This document shows positions 1 to 7,230 of a stretch of 11,304 bases of DNA, piece after piece. Source of the stretch: Spirochaetaceae bacterium (GTDB taxonomy: Bacteria; Spirochaetota; Spirochaetia; DSM-27196; SKKC01); the NCBI GenBank assembly GCA_003552745.1, contig PUOG01000328.1, positions 1 through 11,304 on the forward strand, given 5' to 3'. Every line of letters starts with the position of its first letter. Within the stretch, counting starts at the first letter, position 1. A program made the position numbers and the translations under genes. The notes below the pieces were generated by a model. The model was not told the DNA's origin. It did no database searches and worked only from the letters and a program-made list of their open reading frames with translations.

Positions 1-647
1 CGATTATGCGCGGTGAGTGGCGAAAGAAGTTCTCGAACTCCGATTCGATACCGGAGATGAAGGGTAAGTGTATCGGGATCGTCGGATTCGGATACATCGG
101 GCAGCTTGTGGCGAGAAAGCTCTCTGGGTTCGATGTCGAAATCGTTGTTTACGATCCGTTCGTAGACGATTCGGCCGTGGCCGAACACGGAGCGGAAGCG
201 GTTGAGAAGGTTGAGCTCTTCGAGCGCAGCGACTTTGTAACGGTACACGCTCGACTGAGCGATGCCACCCGAGGGATGATCGGCTCCACCGAGCTTCAGC
301 GCATGAAACGGAGCGCCTATCTGGTGAACACCGCCCGTGCCGGGCTCATCGACTACGAGGCGCTCGCGGACGTGCTGGAACGCGGCGGTATCGCCGGGGC
401 GGCGATCGACGTTTTCCCGGACGAACCGATCTCGCAGGAAAGCCGGCTGAGCTCGCTCGACAACGTGACTCTGACCACCCATATCGCCGGCACGACCACC
501 GAAGCGCTCACCAATTCCCCCTATCTGCTCGCAGAGGACATCGAACGGCTGCTGCTCGGAGATACTCCCCGCTTTGTGGTGAATCCGCAGGTGCTCGAGA
601 GCGACGCGTGCAAAACGTGGCTCGGCTCGATTCGTGCCCACCGCTGA
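1..647 (+). CDS. D-2-hydroxyacid dehydrogenase, C-terminal part (5' end outside window)
   Basis: NAD-dependent oxidoreductase of the D-isomer-specific 2-hydroxyacid dehydrogenase family (phosphoglycerate dehydrogenase type), interconverting a 2-hydroxy acid and a 2-keto acid in the cytoplasm. The frame is open to the left edge, so the N-terminal half of the substrate-binding domain is missing; the first ATG at position 6 is internal. Numbering from that Met, the Rossmann motif GFGYIG lies at residues 27-32 and is followed by an acidic residue at the end of strand 2 (YDP, Asp50), which favours NAD over NADP. The catalytic triad is visible: Arg111 in NTARAG, Glu140 in PDEP and His159 in THIAG. 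The stop is TGA at 645-647, one base before the ATG of the kinase gene, so the two are surely co-transcribed. Family assignment is firm; the substrate is not known and the serine-biosynthesis role is unlikely given the catabolic neighbours. Confidence 0.9.
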   Translation, partial: IMRGEWRKKFSNSDSIPEMKGKCIGIVGFGYIGQLVARKLSGFDVEIVVYDPFVDDSAVAEHGAEAVEKVELFERSDFVTVHARLSDATRGMIGSTELQRMKRSAYLVNTARAGLIDYEALADVLERGGIAGAAIDVFPDEPISQESRLSSLDNVTLTTHIAGTTTEALTNSPYLLAEDIERLLLGDTPRFVVNPQVLESDACKTWLGSIRAHR

Positions 648-648
648 T

Positions 649-2214
649 ATGGGTGAAGTGATCGTCGCACTCGACGCCGGGACTTCGAGCCTGCGCGGCG
701 TTGCGTACGAACCGACCGGCAAGCGCCGGGCGGGCGCCTCGTTCCCGTACACCCCGGAGTATCACCCGGACGGCCGGGTACGTCAGGCGACGTCAAATTG
801 GGTGGATGCGCTCGACGAAGTGCTTTCCGCCCTTTCGGATGACCTGACGCGACAGAAGCTGAAGCCGCTGTGCGTATCGCTCACAAGCCAGCGCGCGTCG
901 GTTATCCCGGTCGACCGTAAAGGCACCGCCGCTGCGTTTGCGCTTATGTGGCACGACCGTAGTACCGCCGATGAGTGCCGGCATATTCGCGAAGTATTCG
1001 ACGAGCGCGAGTTGTACCACACGACCGGACTGCGAGTAGACTCATACTTTTCCGCTCCGAAGATCGTCTGGCTGAGGAATCACGATCCCGAAACCTTTTC
1101 AGAGAGCGCGAAACTGCTCGGTGTTCAGGATTTTATCGCCTATCTTCTGACCGGAGAGGTAGTTACCGACCACACACAGGCATCGCGCACACTGCTCTTC
1201 GACATCTCCTCACGGCGCTGGGACGAAGCGATCCTCGCCGGTCTCGGCGTGTCGCAGGAGAAACTGCCGGAGCTCGTCGCGCCGGGGACGGCAATCGGTA
1301 ACACGTCCGCGGAGCTGTCGGCTCGCTGCGGCTTTCCTTCCGGGGTACCCGTCATTCTCGCGGGAGGAGATCAGCAGGTTGCCGCCGTCGGTATGGGGGT
1401 GATCGAGCCCGAGAATGCAGCAGCCAACACCGGAACCGGGTCGTTTGTGGTGGCGCCGCTCGACGCTCCGGCATTTCATCCCGACCTTCGCACGCTCTGC
1501 AGCTGCGCGGCCGTACCGGATATGTGGATCGCGGAGGCGGGAGTTCTGACTACCGGAACCGTCTACCGTTGGATGTCGCGACAGCTCGGACCGGCGGAAG
1601 AGCCGACGGGTGGAAAGGAGATGGATGCGCTGCTTGCACGCATGAACGAGCTCGCCTCCGAGGCTCCGATGGGAGCGAACGGCGTGCTCGTCTTTCCGCA
1701 CTTCTCCGGAGCTGCTGCGCCGCACTGGAATGCCGATGCGCGAGGGATGATCGTCAATCTCTCGCTTTCGAGCACCCGGGCGGATATAGCGCGCGCCTGC
1801 CTGGAGGCGATCGCCGGAGAGCTCGCCGTCAATCTCGGCGAACTATCGAGACTCTGTGGCGAGATCCGGCAGGTCACCGTTGCCGGTGGTTTAAGCGAAT
1901 TCGCGCTCTTCGACCGTATGCAGGCGGACGCGTTCGGCGTACCGGTGAGCGTGAATCCGACCGCCGAAGCGTCGGCTTTCGGGGCGCTTCTCAGCGCATG
2001 CGTGACAATGGGGATTTATGGCGATCACGCAGCGGCGCACCGTGCGCTCGCGAAAGCGCCGGGTGAACCGATTCATCCCAATGCCGCCGCACACGCCCAT
2101 TTCGCCGAGCAGATGGGCATTCGCATGGCGATGCATGATACGCTACGAGAAGCCGGACTCTACCGGCGCATGCGGCGGCTGGCCGCAGGAGACTGGCCGA
2201 AGGAGAGTAGTTGA
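649..2214 (+). CDS. FGGY-family carbohydrate kinase
   Basis: ATP-dependent sugar or polyol kinase of the FGGY family (glycerol kinase, xylulokinase, LsrK relatives), 521 residues, normal for the family. The N-terminal phosphate-binding loop DAGTSS is at residues 9-14. The probable catalytic base is Asp241 in GGDQQ. The second ATPase-fold phosphate motif NTGTGS is at 260-265, and the adenosine motif AGGLS is at 412-416. I chose ATG at 649 because homologues begin just before the DAGTSS strand; an in-frame GTG at 634 would add five residues and overlap the dehydrogenase by 14 bases. No clear Shine-Dalgarno precedes either, so translation probably depends on coupling to the upstream gene. Its stop TGA shares a base with the ATG of the aldolase gene. 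It probably phosphorylates the product of the dehydrogenase/epimerase steps before aldol cleavage; the exact sugar is inference. Confidence 0.9.
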   Translation: MGEVIVALDAGTSSLRGVAYEPTGKRRAGASFPYTPEYHPDGRVRQATSNWVDALDEVLSALSDDLTRQKLKPLCVSLTSQRASVIPVDRKGTAAAFALMWHDRSTADECRHIREVFDERELYHTTGLRVDSYFSAPKIVWLRNHDPETFSESAKLLGVQDFIAYLLTGEVVTDHTQASRTLLFDISSRRWDEAILAGLGVSQEKLPELVAPGTAIGNTSAELSARCGFPSGVPVILAGGDQQVAAVGMGVIEPENAAANTGTGSFVVAPLDAPAFHPDLRTLCSCAAVPDMWIAEAGVLTTGTVYRWMSRQLGPAEEPTGGKEMDALLARMNELASEAPMGANGVLVFPHFSGAAAPHWNADARGMIVNLSLSSTRADIARACLEAIAGELAVNLGELSRLCGEIRQVTVAGGLSEFALFDRMQADAFGVPVSVNPTAEASAFGALLSACVTMGIYGDHAAAHRALAKAPGEPIHPNAAAHAHFAEQMGIRMAMHDTLREAGLYRRMRRLAAGDWPKESS

Positions 2215-3071
2215 TGCTGAGATCGTTGCGGGAAGTGATCGAATGGACAAGCGGAGCGGTCGGCTCGTTCAACGTCGTGGACCCGCTCATGGCGCTCGCG
2301 GTCGTATCGGCTGCAGTGCAGGAGGGCCGGCCGGCGATCGTCGGCGTTGCCACGCGGCACTGGGAGAAGATGGATGCGCCTGTCATGGTTCCGTCGATCC
2401 GGGCAATCGTCGAGCGGTCGAGCGCGGCAGTCGCGTTGCATCTCGATCACGCGAAACCGTCTCAGCTGACGATTGTTCGGGAAGCGCTCGATCTGGGTTT
2501 CACTTCCATCATGATCGACGGGTCAACCGAGCCGTTCGAGGACAACTGTGCGATCACCGAGGAGGTGCTGAAGCTTGCCGGACGTTACGGTGCGGGTGTG
2601 GAGGCCGAGCTCGGTGCGATAGCCGGCGAGGAGGGCGTCGCCGGGCTCGTCGACTCGCATGCCGACGAATCGCTCTATACCGATCCGGGGATGGCCGAGG
2701 CGTTCGTTTCCCGCTGCGAGGTCGATGCGCTCGCGGTGTCGGTGGGAACCGCGCACGGGCTCTACAAGGCCGAACCGAAGTTGCAGCTCGATCTCATCTC
2801 CGAATTGGCCGATCGCGTTTCGGTCCCGCTCGTCCTCCACGGTGCGACCGGCGTGCCGGACTCCGCGATCGTCGAATCGGTGGAGCGCGGCGTTCGCAAG
2901 ATCAACTATTTCTCGGGTCTTCTCGTCGAGGCGATGGACGAGGTTCGATCGCCGCTTCCGTCCAACGACACCGATTACCTCGGCTTCCGCCGCCGGCTGT
3001 ACGAGCGCTGGAAGGAAGATGCGGCGGAGAAGATCAGGCTCTACGCCGGTATCCGGGAGGCAGGCGAATGA
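2214..3071 (+). CDS. Class II ketose-bisphosphate (FBA/GatY-type) aldolase
   Basis: Zinc-dependent class II aldolase, 285 residues, the size of GatY, KbaY and IolJ, which split a phosphorylated ketose to dihydroxyacetone phosphate and an aldehyde. Visible landmarks are HLDHAK (76-81; Asp78 is the proton donor, His79 a zinc ligand), MIDGS (100-104), VEAELG (129-134), VGTAHG (177-182; zinc ligand His181), LHGATG (208-213; zinc ligand His209) and the phosphate-binding KINYF near residue 230. All catalytic positions are kept, so it should be active. The start is ATG 2214, sharing its A with the kinase TGA; AGGAG at 2201-2205 sits eight bases upstream. A TTG at 2211 is possible but unnecessary. 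The end overlaps the next gene by four bases (ATGA). Substrate: a ketose mono- or bisphosphate made by the preceding kinase (inference). Simple glycolytic FBA is possible but less likely in this setting. Confidence 0.9.
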   Translation: MLRSLREVIEWTSGAVGSFNVVDPLMALAVVSAAVQEGRPAIVGVATRHWEKMDAPVMVPSIRAIVERSSAAVALHLDHAKPSQLTIVREALDLGFTSIMIDGSTEPFEDNCAITEEVLKLAGRYGAGVEAELGAIAGEEGVAGLVDSHADESLYTDPGMAEAFVSRCEVDALAVSVGTAHGLYKAEPKLQLDLISELADRVSVPLVLHGATGVPDSAIVESVERGVRKINYFSGLLVEAMDEVRSPLPSNDTDYLGFRRRLYERWKEDAAEKIRLYAGIREAGE

Positions 3072-4342
3072 CCGTACCAATCGCCTACGGAAGCGGGACA
3101 CTCGATGTCGATCTACCCGCGGGCGCGGATAGTACGGTCATCCGTCCGGTGTTTACGCCCGGCGCGGTCGATGAGATCGCGGCGGTGCGCGATGCGCTAA
3201 GAAATCCGATTTCCTCCCCGACGCTTGGCGATACGGTGCGGGCCGACGACAAAGTCGGAATCGTTTTCAGCGACATCACGCGGCCGACGCCGTACCATCT
3301 CATCATCCCACCTATTCTCGAAGAGCTCGCACACCTTCCTGACAGGAACGTCGTTTTTTTCAACGCCACCGGCACGCACCGAATCAACAGCCGCGATGAG
3401 CTCGTCTCGATTCTCGGAGAGGATGTAGTCGCTCGCTTCCGGATCGTTCAGAACGACTGCTCGGTCGCCGACGACCACGAGTATGTCGGAACGACCGCCG
3501 GGGGAAATCGGATCGAGCTTCTCAAGGAGTTCCTGGAGTGCGACGTTACGATACCGACCGGCTTCATTGAGCCGCACTTCTTTGCCGGGATGTCGGGTGG
3601 CGGGAAGGCAATCATGCCCGGACTCGCCTCGCTTGCAACCGTCCAGCGCAATCACAGCGTCGCCCGCATGGACCACCCGGACGTACGGTGGGGTGTCACC
3701 GACGGCAATCCGCTGTGGGAAGAGGTGCGCGAGGCTGCGCTGTTCGCCAACCCTTCGTTCATTGTGAACGTCGCCCTGAATCGAAACAAGGAAATCACCC
3801 GGGTGTTCGCCGGCGATTTTCTCGAGGCACACCGAGTCGGCTGCGATGCGGTTCGAGAGGAGGCGATGGCAGAGGTCGACCGGCCGTTCGATCTGGTCGT
3901 GAGCAGCAACTCCGGATCTCCGCTCGATCTGAACATGTACCAGGCGGTGAAGGGGATGAGCGCGGCGAGTCAGATTGTAAGGGACGGCGGGCATATCGTT
4001 ATGGCCGCCGAGTGCCGCGATGGTGTGCCGGAGCACGGACGGTACGGAGCGCTGCTCGCCGGTTCGAGGTCGCCGCGGGATCTGCTTGCGAAACTCCGCA
4101 CGCCCGGATTCGTGGAACACGATATGTGGCAGGCACAGATCCACGCGCTCATATGCGAGCGGGCGTCGGTGCACTTCTACAGCGAGAATCTGAGCGAAGA
4201 GCAGATCCGGATGGGGTTCATGGAGCCGGTGCGTGATATCGGCGCGCTTGTTGCACGGCTCGTCGCCGATGGCGAGGTTCGGCGAATCTGCGTGCTGCCG
4301 GAAGGACCGATGACGATCCCGTATGTCGCCGGCCGGCTCTGA
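3068..4342 (+). CDS. LarA-like nickel-pincer 2-hydroxyacid racemase/epimerase (DUF2088)
   Basis: Member of the LarA superfamily, which uses a nickel-pincer nucleotide to racemise or epimerise the carbon bearing a hydroxyl next to a carboxylate. The protein has 424 residues, the same as Lactiplantibacillus LarA. Key residues are kept: Arg72 in DITRPT, His104 in GTHR, His170 in EPHFF, Lys180 in GGGKA and His196 in RNHS. From memory of LarA (His108, His174, Lys184, His200), the four catalytic or cofactor positions are all shifted by exactly four, so spacing is conserved. GGGAGG at 3055-3060 lies seven bases before the ATG, which overlaps the aldolase stop by four bases. The cofactor needs LarB, LarC and LarE, which are not in this window and must be elsewhere. 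Characterised relatives include lactate, malate and phenyllactate racemases and sugar-acid epimerases; with a kinase and an aldolase beside it, a sugar-acid epimerase fits best (inference). Confidence 0.88.
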   Translation: MTVPIAYGSGTLDVDLPAGADSTVIRPVFTPGAVDEIAAVRDALRNPISSPTLGDTVRADDKVGIVFSDITRPTPYHLIIPPILEELAHLPDRNVVFFNATGTHRINSRDELVSILGEDVVARFRIVQNDCSVADDHEYVGTTAGGNRIELLKEFLECDVTIPTGFIEPHFFAGMSGGGKAIMPGLASLATVQRNHSVARMDHPDVRWGVTDGNPLWEEVREAALFANPSFIVNVALNRNKEITRVFAGDFLEAHRVGCDAVREEAMAEVDRPFDLVVSSNSGSPLDLNMYQAVKGMSAASQIVRDGGHIVMAAECRDGVPEHGRYGALLAGSRSPRDLLAKLRTPGFVEHDMWQAQIHALICERASVHFYSENLSEEQIRMGFMEPVRDIGALVARLVADGEVRRICVLPEGPMTIPYVAGRL

Positions 4343-4357
4343 GCGGCCGACTCTGAG
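4330..4357 (+). repeat. 14-bp tandem duplication across the racemase stop codon
   Basis: CGGCCGGCTCTGAG (4330-4343) is followed at once by CGGCCGACTCTGAG (4344-4357), with one mismatch. The first copy contains the last codons and TGA of the LarA-like gene, so the second copy is a duplicated gene end lying outside the reading frame. It looks like a slippage product in GC-rich DNA. Confidence 0.75.
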
Positions 4358-4390
4358 CAGCACGCGCCCGGCGGTCGAACAGTGGGCGCC

Positions 4391-4439
4391 GGCCGGTCAA
4401 CCGGCCGATTAACCAACCCACCGACCGGCCGGTCGGCCG
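4391..4439. terminator. GC-rich palindrome cluster, possible transcription terminator
   Basis: Two strong inverted repeats lie 49-97 bases after the operon. GGCCGG-TCAA-CCGGCC (4391-4406) forms a six-base-pair stem with a four-base loop. CCGACCGGCCGGTCGG (4421-4436) is a perfect 16-base palindrome. The outer arms CGGCCGA (4402-4408) and TCGGCCG (4433-4439) can also pair with each other. There is no real T run after them (only TTT at 4440-4442), so this is not a textbook intrinsic terminator; a pause or bidirectional end signal between the plus-strand operon and the converging minus-strand remnants is the simplest reading. A binding site for a dimeric regulator cannot be excluded. Confidence 0.5.
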
Positions 4440-4444
4440 TTTCG

Positions 4445-4779
4445 TCAGAAGTACCACGTCGCCTGAGTCGCCTCACCGAAGATCTCACTTACGAACTCGA
4501 CGTAGAGCGGTATCGAGCCGGTGTTTCCGGGTTCGAGCGTGGCGGAACGTGTCGGTGAATCGATGGTTCTGCGGGGCGTTGTTCATCAGGTCGTAGTCCA
4601 CCACATTTCTTGGAAGTGTCATGATCGCTACCACCGTCAACTCGGCACAGGGAGCGATCGTGATATACGGATGTGACGGAGTAGTTGCTGATCTGATGTA
4701 TGCCGAAGCCGATGTAGACGGCCTTTATCCGGTGGATCGCGATGTCCGCGAGTTTGCCGGTAATGCGTTTCTCAAGCAT
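4445..4779 (-). pseudogene. Small unidentified gene broken by frame changes
   Basis: Read on the minus strand, protein-like sequence moves through all three frames. An ATG at 4779 with GGAG eight bases upstream opens a segment containing KLADIAIHRIKAVYIGFGIH. The next frame then gives YITIAPCAELTVVAIM and MTLPRNVVDYDLMNN (ATG at 4622). A third frame gives LEPGNTGSIPLYVEFVSEIF followed by QATWYF and TGA at 4445-4447. Each segment has natural amino-acid alternation and they join end to end into roughly 110 residues, which is why I read this as one decayed gene rather than chance. The first frame alone stays open to 4489 as a 96-residue ORF, but its second half (rich in Arg, Pro and Ser) looks like out-of-frame noise. 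I do not recognise the family. It lies 13 bases after the stop of the remnant at 4793-5014 and was probably in an operon with it. Confidence 0.5.
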
Positions 4780-4792
4780 TTGTGTCACTCCA

Positions 4793-5014
4793 TCAAAAAT
4801 TGCTTCGTTCCGCGCTGAGCGAGATCGGGGCAACGCCAATGTCGCGCAATCGCACTATCATTCCGTACAGCGCCGGGGAATCCGGAAACGTACCGGCTAT
4901 CAGCGTCGTTCCGTCCGGTACGCCCCTGCCGAAAGTGGTGATTTTTCTCCCCCGACTTTCCGCAGGGTGTGGTATCGTCCCAAAAATGCCACCGGCACGA
5001 TCAGGTACCTGCAC
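4793..5014 (-). pseudogene. C-terminal remnant of a small conserved hypothetical protein
   Basis: The minus-strand frame ending at TGA 4793-4795 gives a convincing C-terminus with ITTFGRGVPDGTTLIAGTF and then PALYGMIVRLRDIGV. It recalls small bacterial proteins of unknown function ending in a pattern like dGTTxLxGxxxDqaALhGxLxRIRDLGLxLLSV (from memory, unsearched). The first 24 or so codons from GTG 5014 do not look like this family, no ribosome binding site precedes that GTG, and it sits back to back with the symporter ATG at 5015. The N-terminal half therefore seems to have been lost and the recognisable part begins near 4942. The frame continues open far into the antisense strand of the symporter gene, which is a codon-bias shadow. 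Its job is unknown; it pairs with the decayed gene downstream. Confidence 0.5.
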
Positions 5015-7012
5015 ATGAGTAATGAATGGCTGTTCGCAGCGCTCGGAACCGGGCTTTTTGTGGTGCTCGTATACGCCGGGATCCGGGCTCGCCGATGGAT
5101 TCACGACGCCTCCGATTTTCTGCTCGGCGGGCGCGAAGTGGGAACTCCGCTGAACGTCTTCGGCGTCGCGGCGATCGGCTTCGCCGGCTCCAGCGTAGCG
5201 CTCGTTCCGGGCATGGCGGTCCTCTACGGCTTCTGGCCCGCGTTCCTCAACCAGCTGACCTTCAGCATCGGAGGTCTGATGGTCTACGGGTTCTTTCTGG
5301 CTCCGATCATTCGCCGCTGCGGCGCCCAGACCTTGCCCGAGTGGCTGGAGGTGCGGTTCGATCGAAACGTTCGCCTCGTGGTCACGATCGGCACGGTCGT
5401 CGGTCTCGCGGGGATTATGGCGAACAATGTTGCCTCGATCGCCGCGGTGGTGACCGGGTTCGTCGATATTCCTCCGGTGGTCGCGATTTCGATCATCTTC
5501 GCCTGCTTTCTCGTCTTCTCGCTCATCGGAGGATTCTGGGCGATAACCGTGACCGACTTCATTCAGCTGCTCCTCGCCCTCGTCGCCGTGCCGCTCATCC
5601 TCGCTCTTCTGTTCACGACCTTCGGAGATTTTCGGTGGGTCTCGATGCAACAACCGGACAGCTGGTTCACCGGGAGCGCAGGGACTCTGCCGATTCTCAG
5701 TCCGCGTTTCCCAAGCATTTTCACCTCGATTCTGCTGTTCGCCTCGTTCCTCGTGTGGGGAAACAACTACTACTGGCTCCGCAGCGCCTCGTGCCGTACG
5801 GAGTCGGCGGCCCGCAATTCGTTCGTTCTCGCCGGCGCTCTTCTCGCGATCTTCGTCTACGCACCGCTCCTGTTGATCGGGATCTATGTCAGAGCGGCGG
5901 TGCCGGAGATCATGGGAGAGGCGGACTTCTTCGTCGCTTCCACCGCCTACGGTGTCTTCTTGCGCAGTGTGCCGCTGTTCTTTTCGTCGGTGCTGCTGCT
6001 CGTTCCGCTCGCCGCCGGGATATCGACGGCTACGACCGCGCACATGGGTGCGGTGTCGGTGGTGGTCCGCGATGTATACCACCGTCGCATGCGGCCCGAG
6101 GCCACGCCCGGGCAACTGCTGGTGCCCTCGAAGGTGGTCTTGTTGGTACTCGGCGTGCTGGTATGGCTGCTCTGCTTTTATCCGGGCGGTCCGTTGATCC
6201 TCTTTGCGTTCGCCAATGCCTGGCTCGGCCCGCCGGCACTCCTGATCGTTCTCGGGCTGACCTGGCGGCGGTTGACTGCCGCGGCGGCATTCTGGTCGAC
6301 CGTTACCGGTGTCGCGGTAATGGGTACTCTTACCGTCCTGCAGCTTGCCGGCATCTTCTCGATTGATCGGTACATGCACGTCGGGGTTGTGGGATTCGTG
6401 GTGAGTCTCTGTGTGGCGGTTGCCGGTTCGTTCTTGTCGCAGCCCCGGAACGCCGGGTCCGCCCGGAAGATTTCCGGCGCCGTGGCAAGCGGGCGCGTCG
6501 CGAACGCGCCCGTCGGCGCCGCCCGATCGATCCTGGAATGCATCGAGGCGGGCTTCGACACGCTCGCCGAAATCACCGATCTTCTGGAGATGGATGCAGC
6601 CGACACACATGCGATCGTGGAAGCACTGGCGCGCGACCTGTTCATACGGCGCCTTTCGCCGCGCGGACTCGGTTTTTACGCCTACCGACTTGAAGATGCC
6701 GGACGGGCTGTGGTGCATCGCAGCGAACCGGAATCCGGCGAAGTACCGGCGGTTCCGCGCACGGAAGCCGGTCGCCTGCGCCGCGACACCGCTCTCGCGC
6801 TGCGGCAGATCGCCGGCACGGATGGTAACGGGCGGGCCGATTGGGGGGCGATCTCGTCGCTTCGCCGTTCGGCGCTGGTTGCCCGCCTGGCACGGGACGG
6901 GCTGTGCCGCGAAACGGGATTCTGGCGACGGAACCTGGCGATTACCGATGAGGGCCGCGCGATACTCGCACGGGACGAGAGCCGATTGCGGACGGCTTCC
7001 TTCGGGCTCTGA
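5015..7012 (+). CDS. Sodium:solute symporter (SSS family) with C-terminal tandem winged-helix-like tail
   Basis: Inner-membrane secondary transporter of the SSS/SLC5 family (PutP, SglT relatives), 665 residues. Residues 1 to about 475 hold 12-13 hydrophobic segments. AAGISTATTAHMGA in the later core carries Ser337-Thr338, which match the Na+-binding Ser-Thr pair of PutP. Residues about 475-665 are an extra soluble tail. Residues 505-560 (ECIEAGFDTLAEITDLLEM and onward) and 588-660 (ending NLAITDEGRAIL) each look like a helix-turn-helix followed by a wing, as in MarR- or PadR-type folds. I chose ATG 5015 because the usual first helix starts there; AGG at 5003-5005 is a weak ribosome binding site. 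The open frame reaches back to 4742, but that part is noise. Substrate unknown; a hydroxy acid or sugar acid used by the upstream operon is possible. The tail may sense or regulate (inference). Confidence 0.85.
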   Translation: MSNEWLFAALGTGLFVVLVYAGIRARRWIHDASDFLLGGREVGTPLNVFGVAAIGFAGSSVALVPGMAVLYGFWPAFLNQLTFSIGGLMVYGFFLAPIIRRCGAQTLPEWLEVRFDRNVRLVVTIGTVVGLAGIMANNVASIAAVVTGFVDIPPVVAISIIFACFLVFSLIGGFWAITVTDFIQLLLALVAVPLILALLFTTFGDFRWVSMQQPDSWFTGSAGTLPILSPRFPSIFTSILLFASFLVWGNNYYWLRSASCRTESAARNSFVLAGALLAIFVYAPLLLIGIYVRAAVPEIMGEADFFVASTAYGVFLRSVPLFFSSVLLLVPLAAGISTATTAHMGAVSVVVRDVYHRRMRPEATPGQLLVPSKVVLLVLGVLVWLLCFYPGGPLILFAFANAWLGPPALLIVLGLTWRRLTAAAAFWSTVTGVAVMGTLTVLQLAGIFSIDRYMHVGVVGFVVSLCVAVAGSFLSQPRNAGSARKISGAVASGRVANAPVGAARSILECIEAGFDTLAEITDLLEMDAADTHAIVEALARDLFIRRLSPRGLGFYAYRLEDAGRAVVHRSEPESGEVPAVPRTEAGRLRRDTALALRQIAGTDGNGRADWGAISSLRRSALVARLARDGLCRETGFWRRNLAITDEGRAILARDESRLRTASFGL

Positions 7013-7230
7013 CGCCGGTGTCGGCGCCCGCCGGATACGGAAAGACAACCCAGGTTCGGGCGTTGCTCGACGGCCGGGAAGAGAGTACCGCCTGGTACTC
7101 ATTCGACGATGGTGACAACGACCCGGGGCGATTCGTGGACCTCGACGAAGAGATTGACGGGCGTTTCGGTTACTCGCTTCACTGCCTCGCCGCGGAGCTA
7201 AGGTGGCGAGCGATTCGCGAGTTCGAGTAA
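6979..7230 (+). pseudogene. Remnant of a MalT/LuxR-type (STAND ATPase) regulator
   Basis: A frame overlapping the end of the symporter gene reads DGFLRALTPVSAPAGYGKTT and, shortly after, AWYSFDDGDNDPGRF. MalT has the same arrangement: a strand, SPAGYGKTT (Walker A) and then WYSLDEGDN. After the Phe near 7135 the similarity stops, and a TAA ends the frame at 7228-7230. The remaining 840 or so residues of a MalT-type protein, including the C-terminal LuxR helix-turn-helix, are absent. Upstream, the frame is closed by TGA at 6949-6951 with only a GTG at 7018 as a usual start, so the normal N-terminus is missing too. This is therefore a fragment of about 60 codons, not a working regulator. No further remnant was seen in 7231-7466. 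Confidence 0.7.

Noticed and set aside
2018..3067. Upstream extension of the LarA-like frame to an ORF of 774 residues
   Set aside because: The extra 350 residues are Arg-rich noise overlapping the kinase and aldolase genes; the homologous part begins exactly at ATG 3068 with a good ribosome binding site.
4742..5014. N-terminal extension of the symporter by 91 residues
   Set aside because: The extension has no membrane helix or family similarity, and its sense is opposed by the decayed minus-strand genes. ATG 5015 fits the first transmembrane segment.
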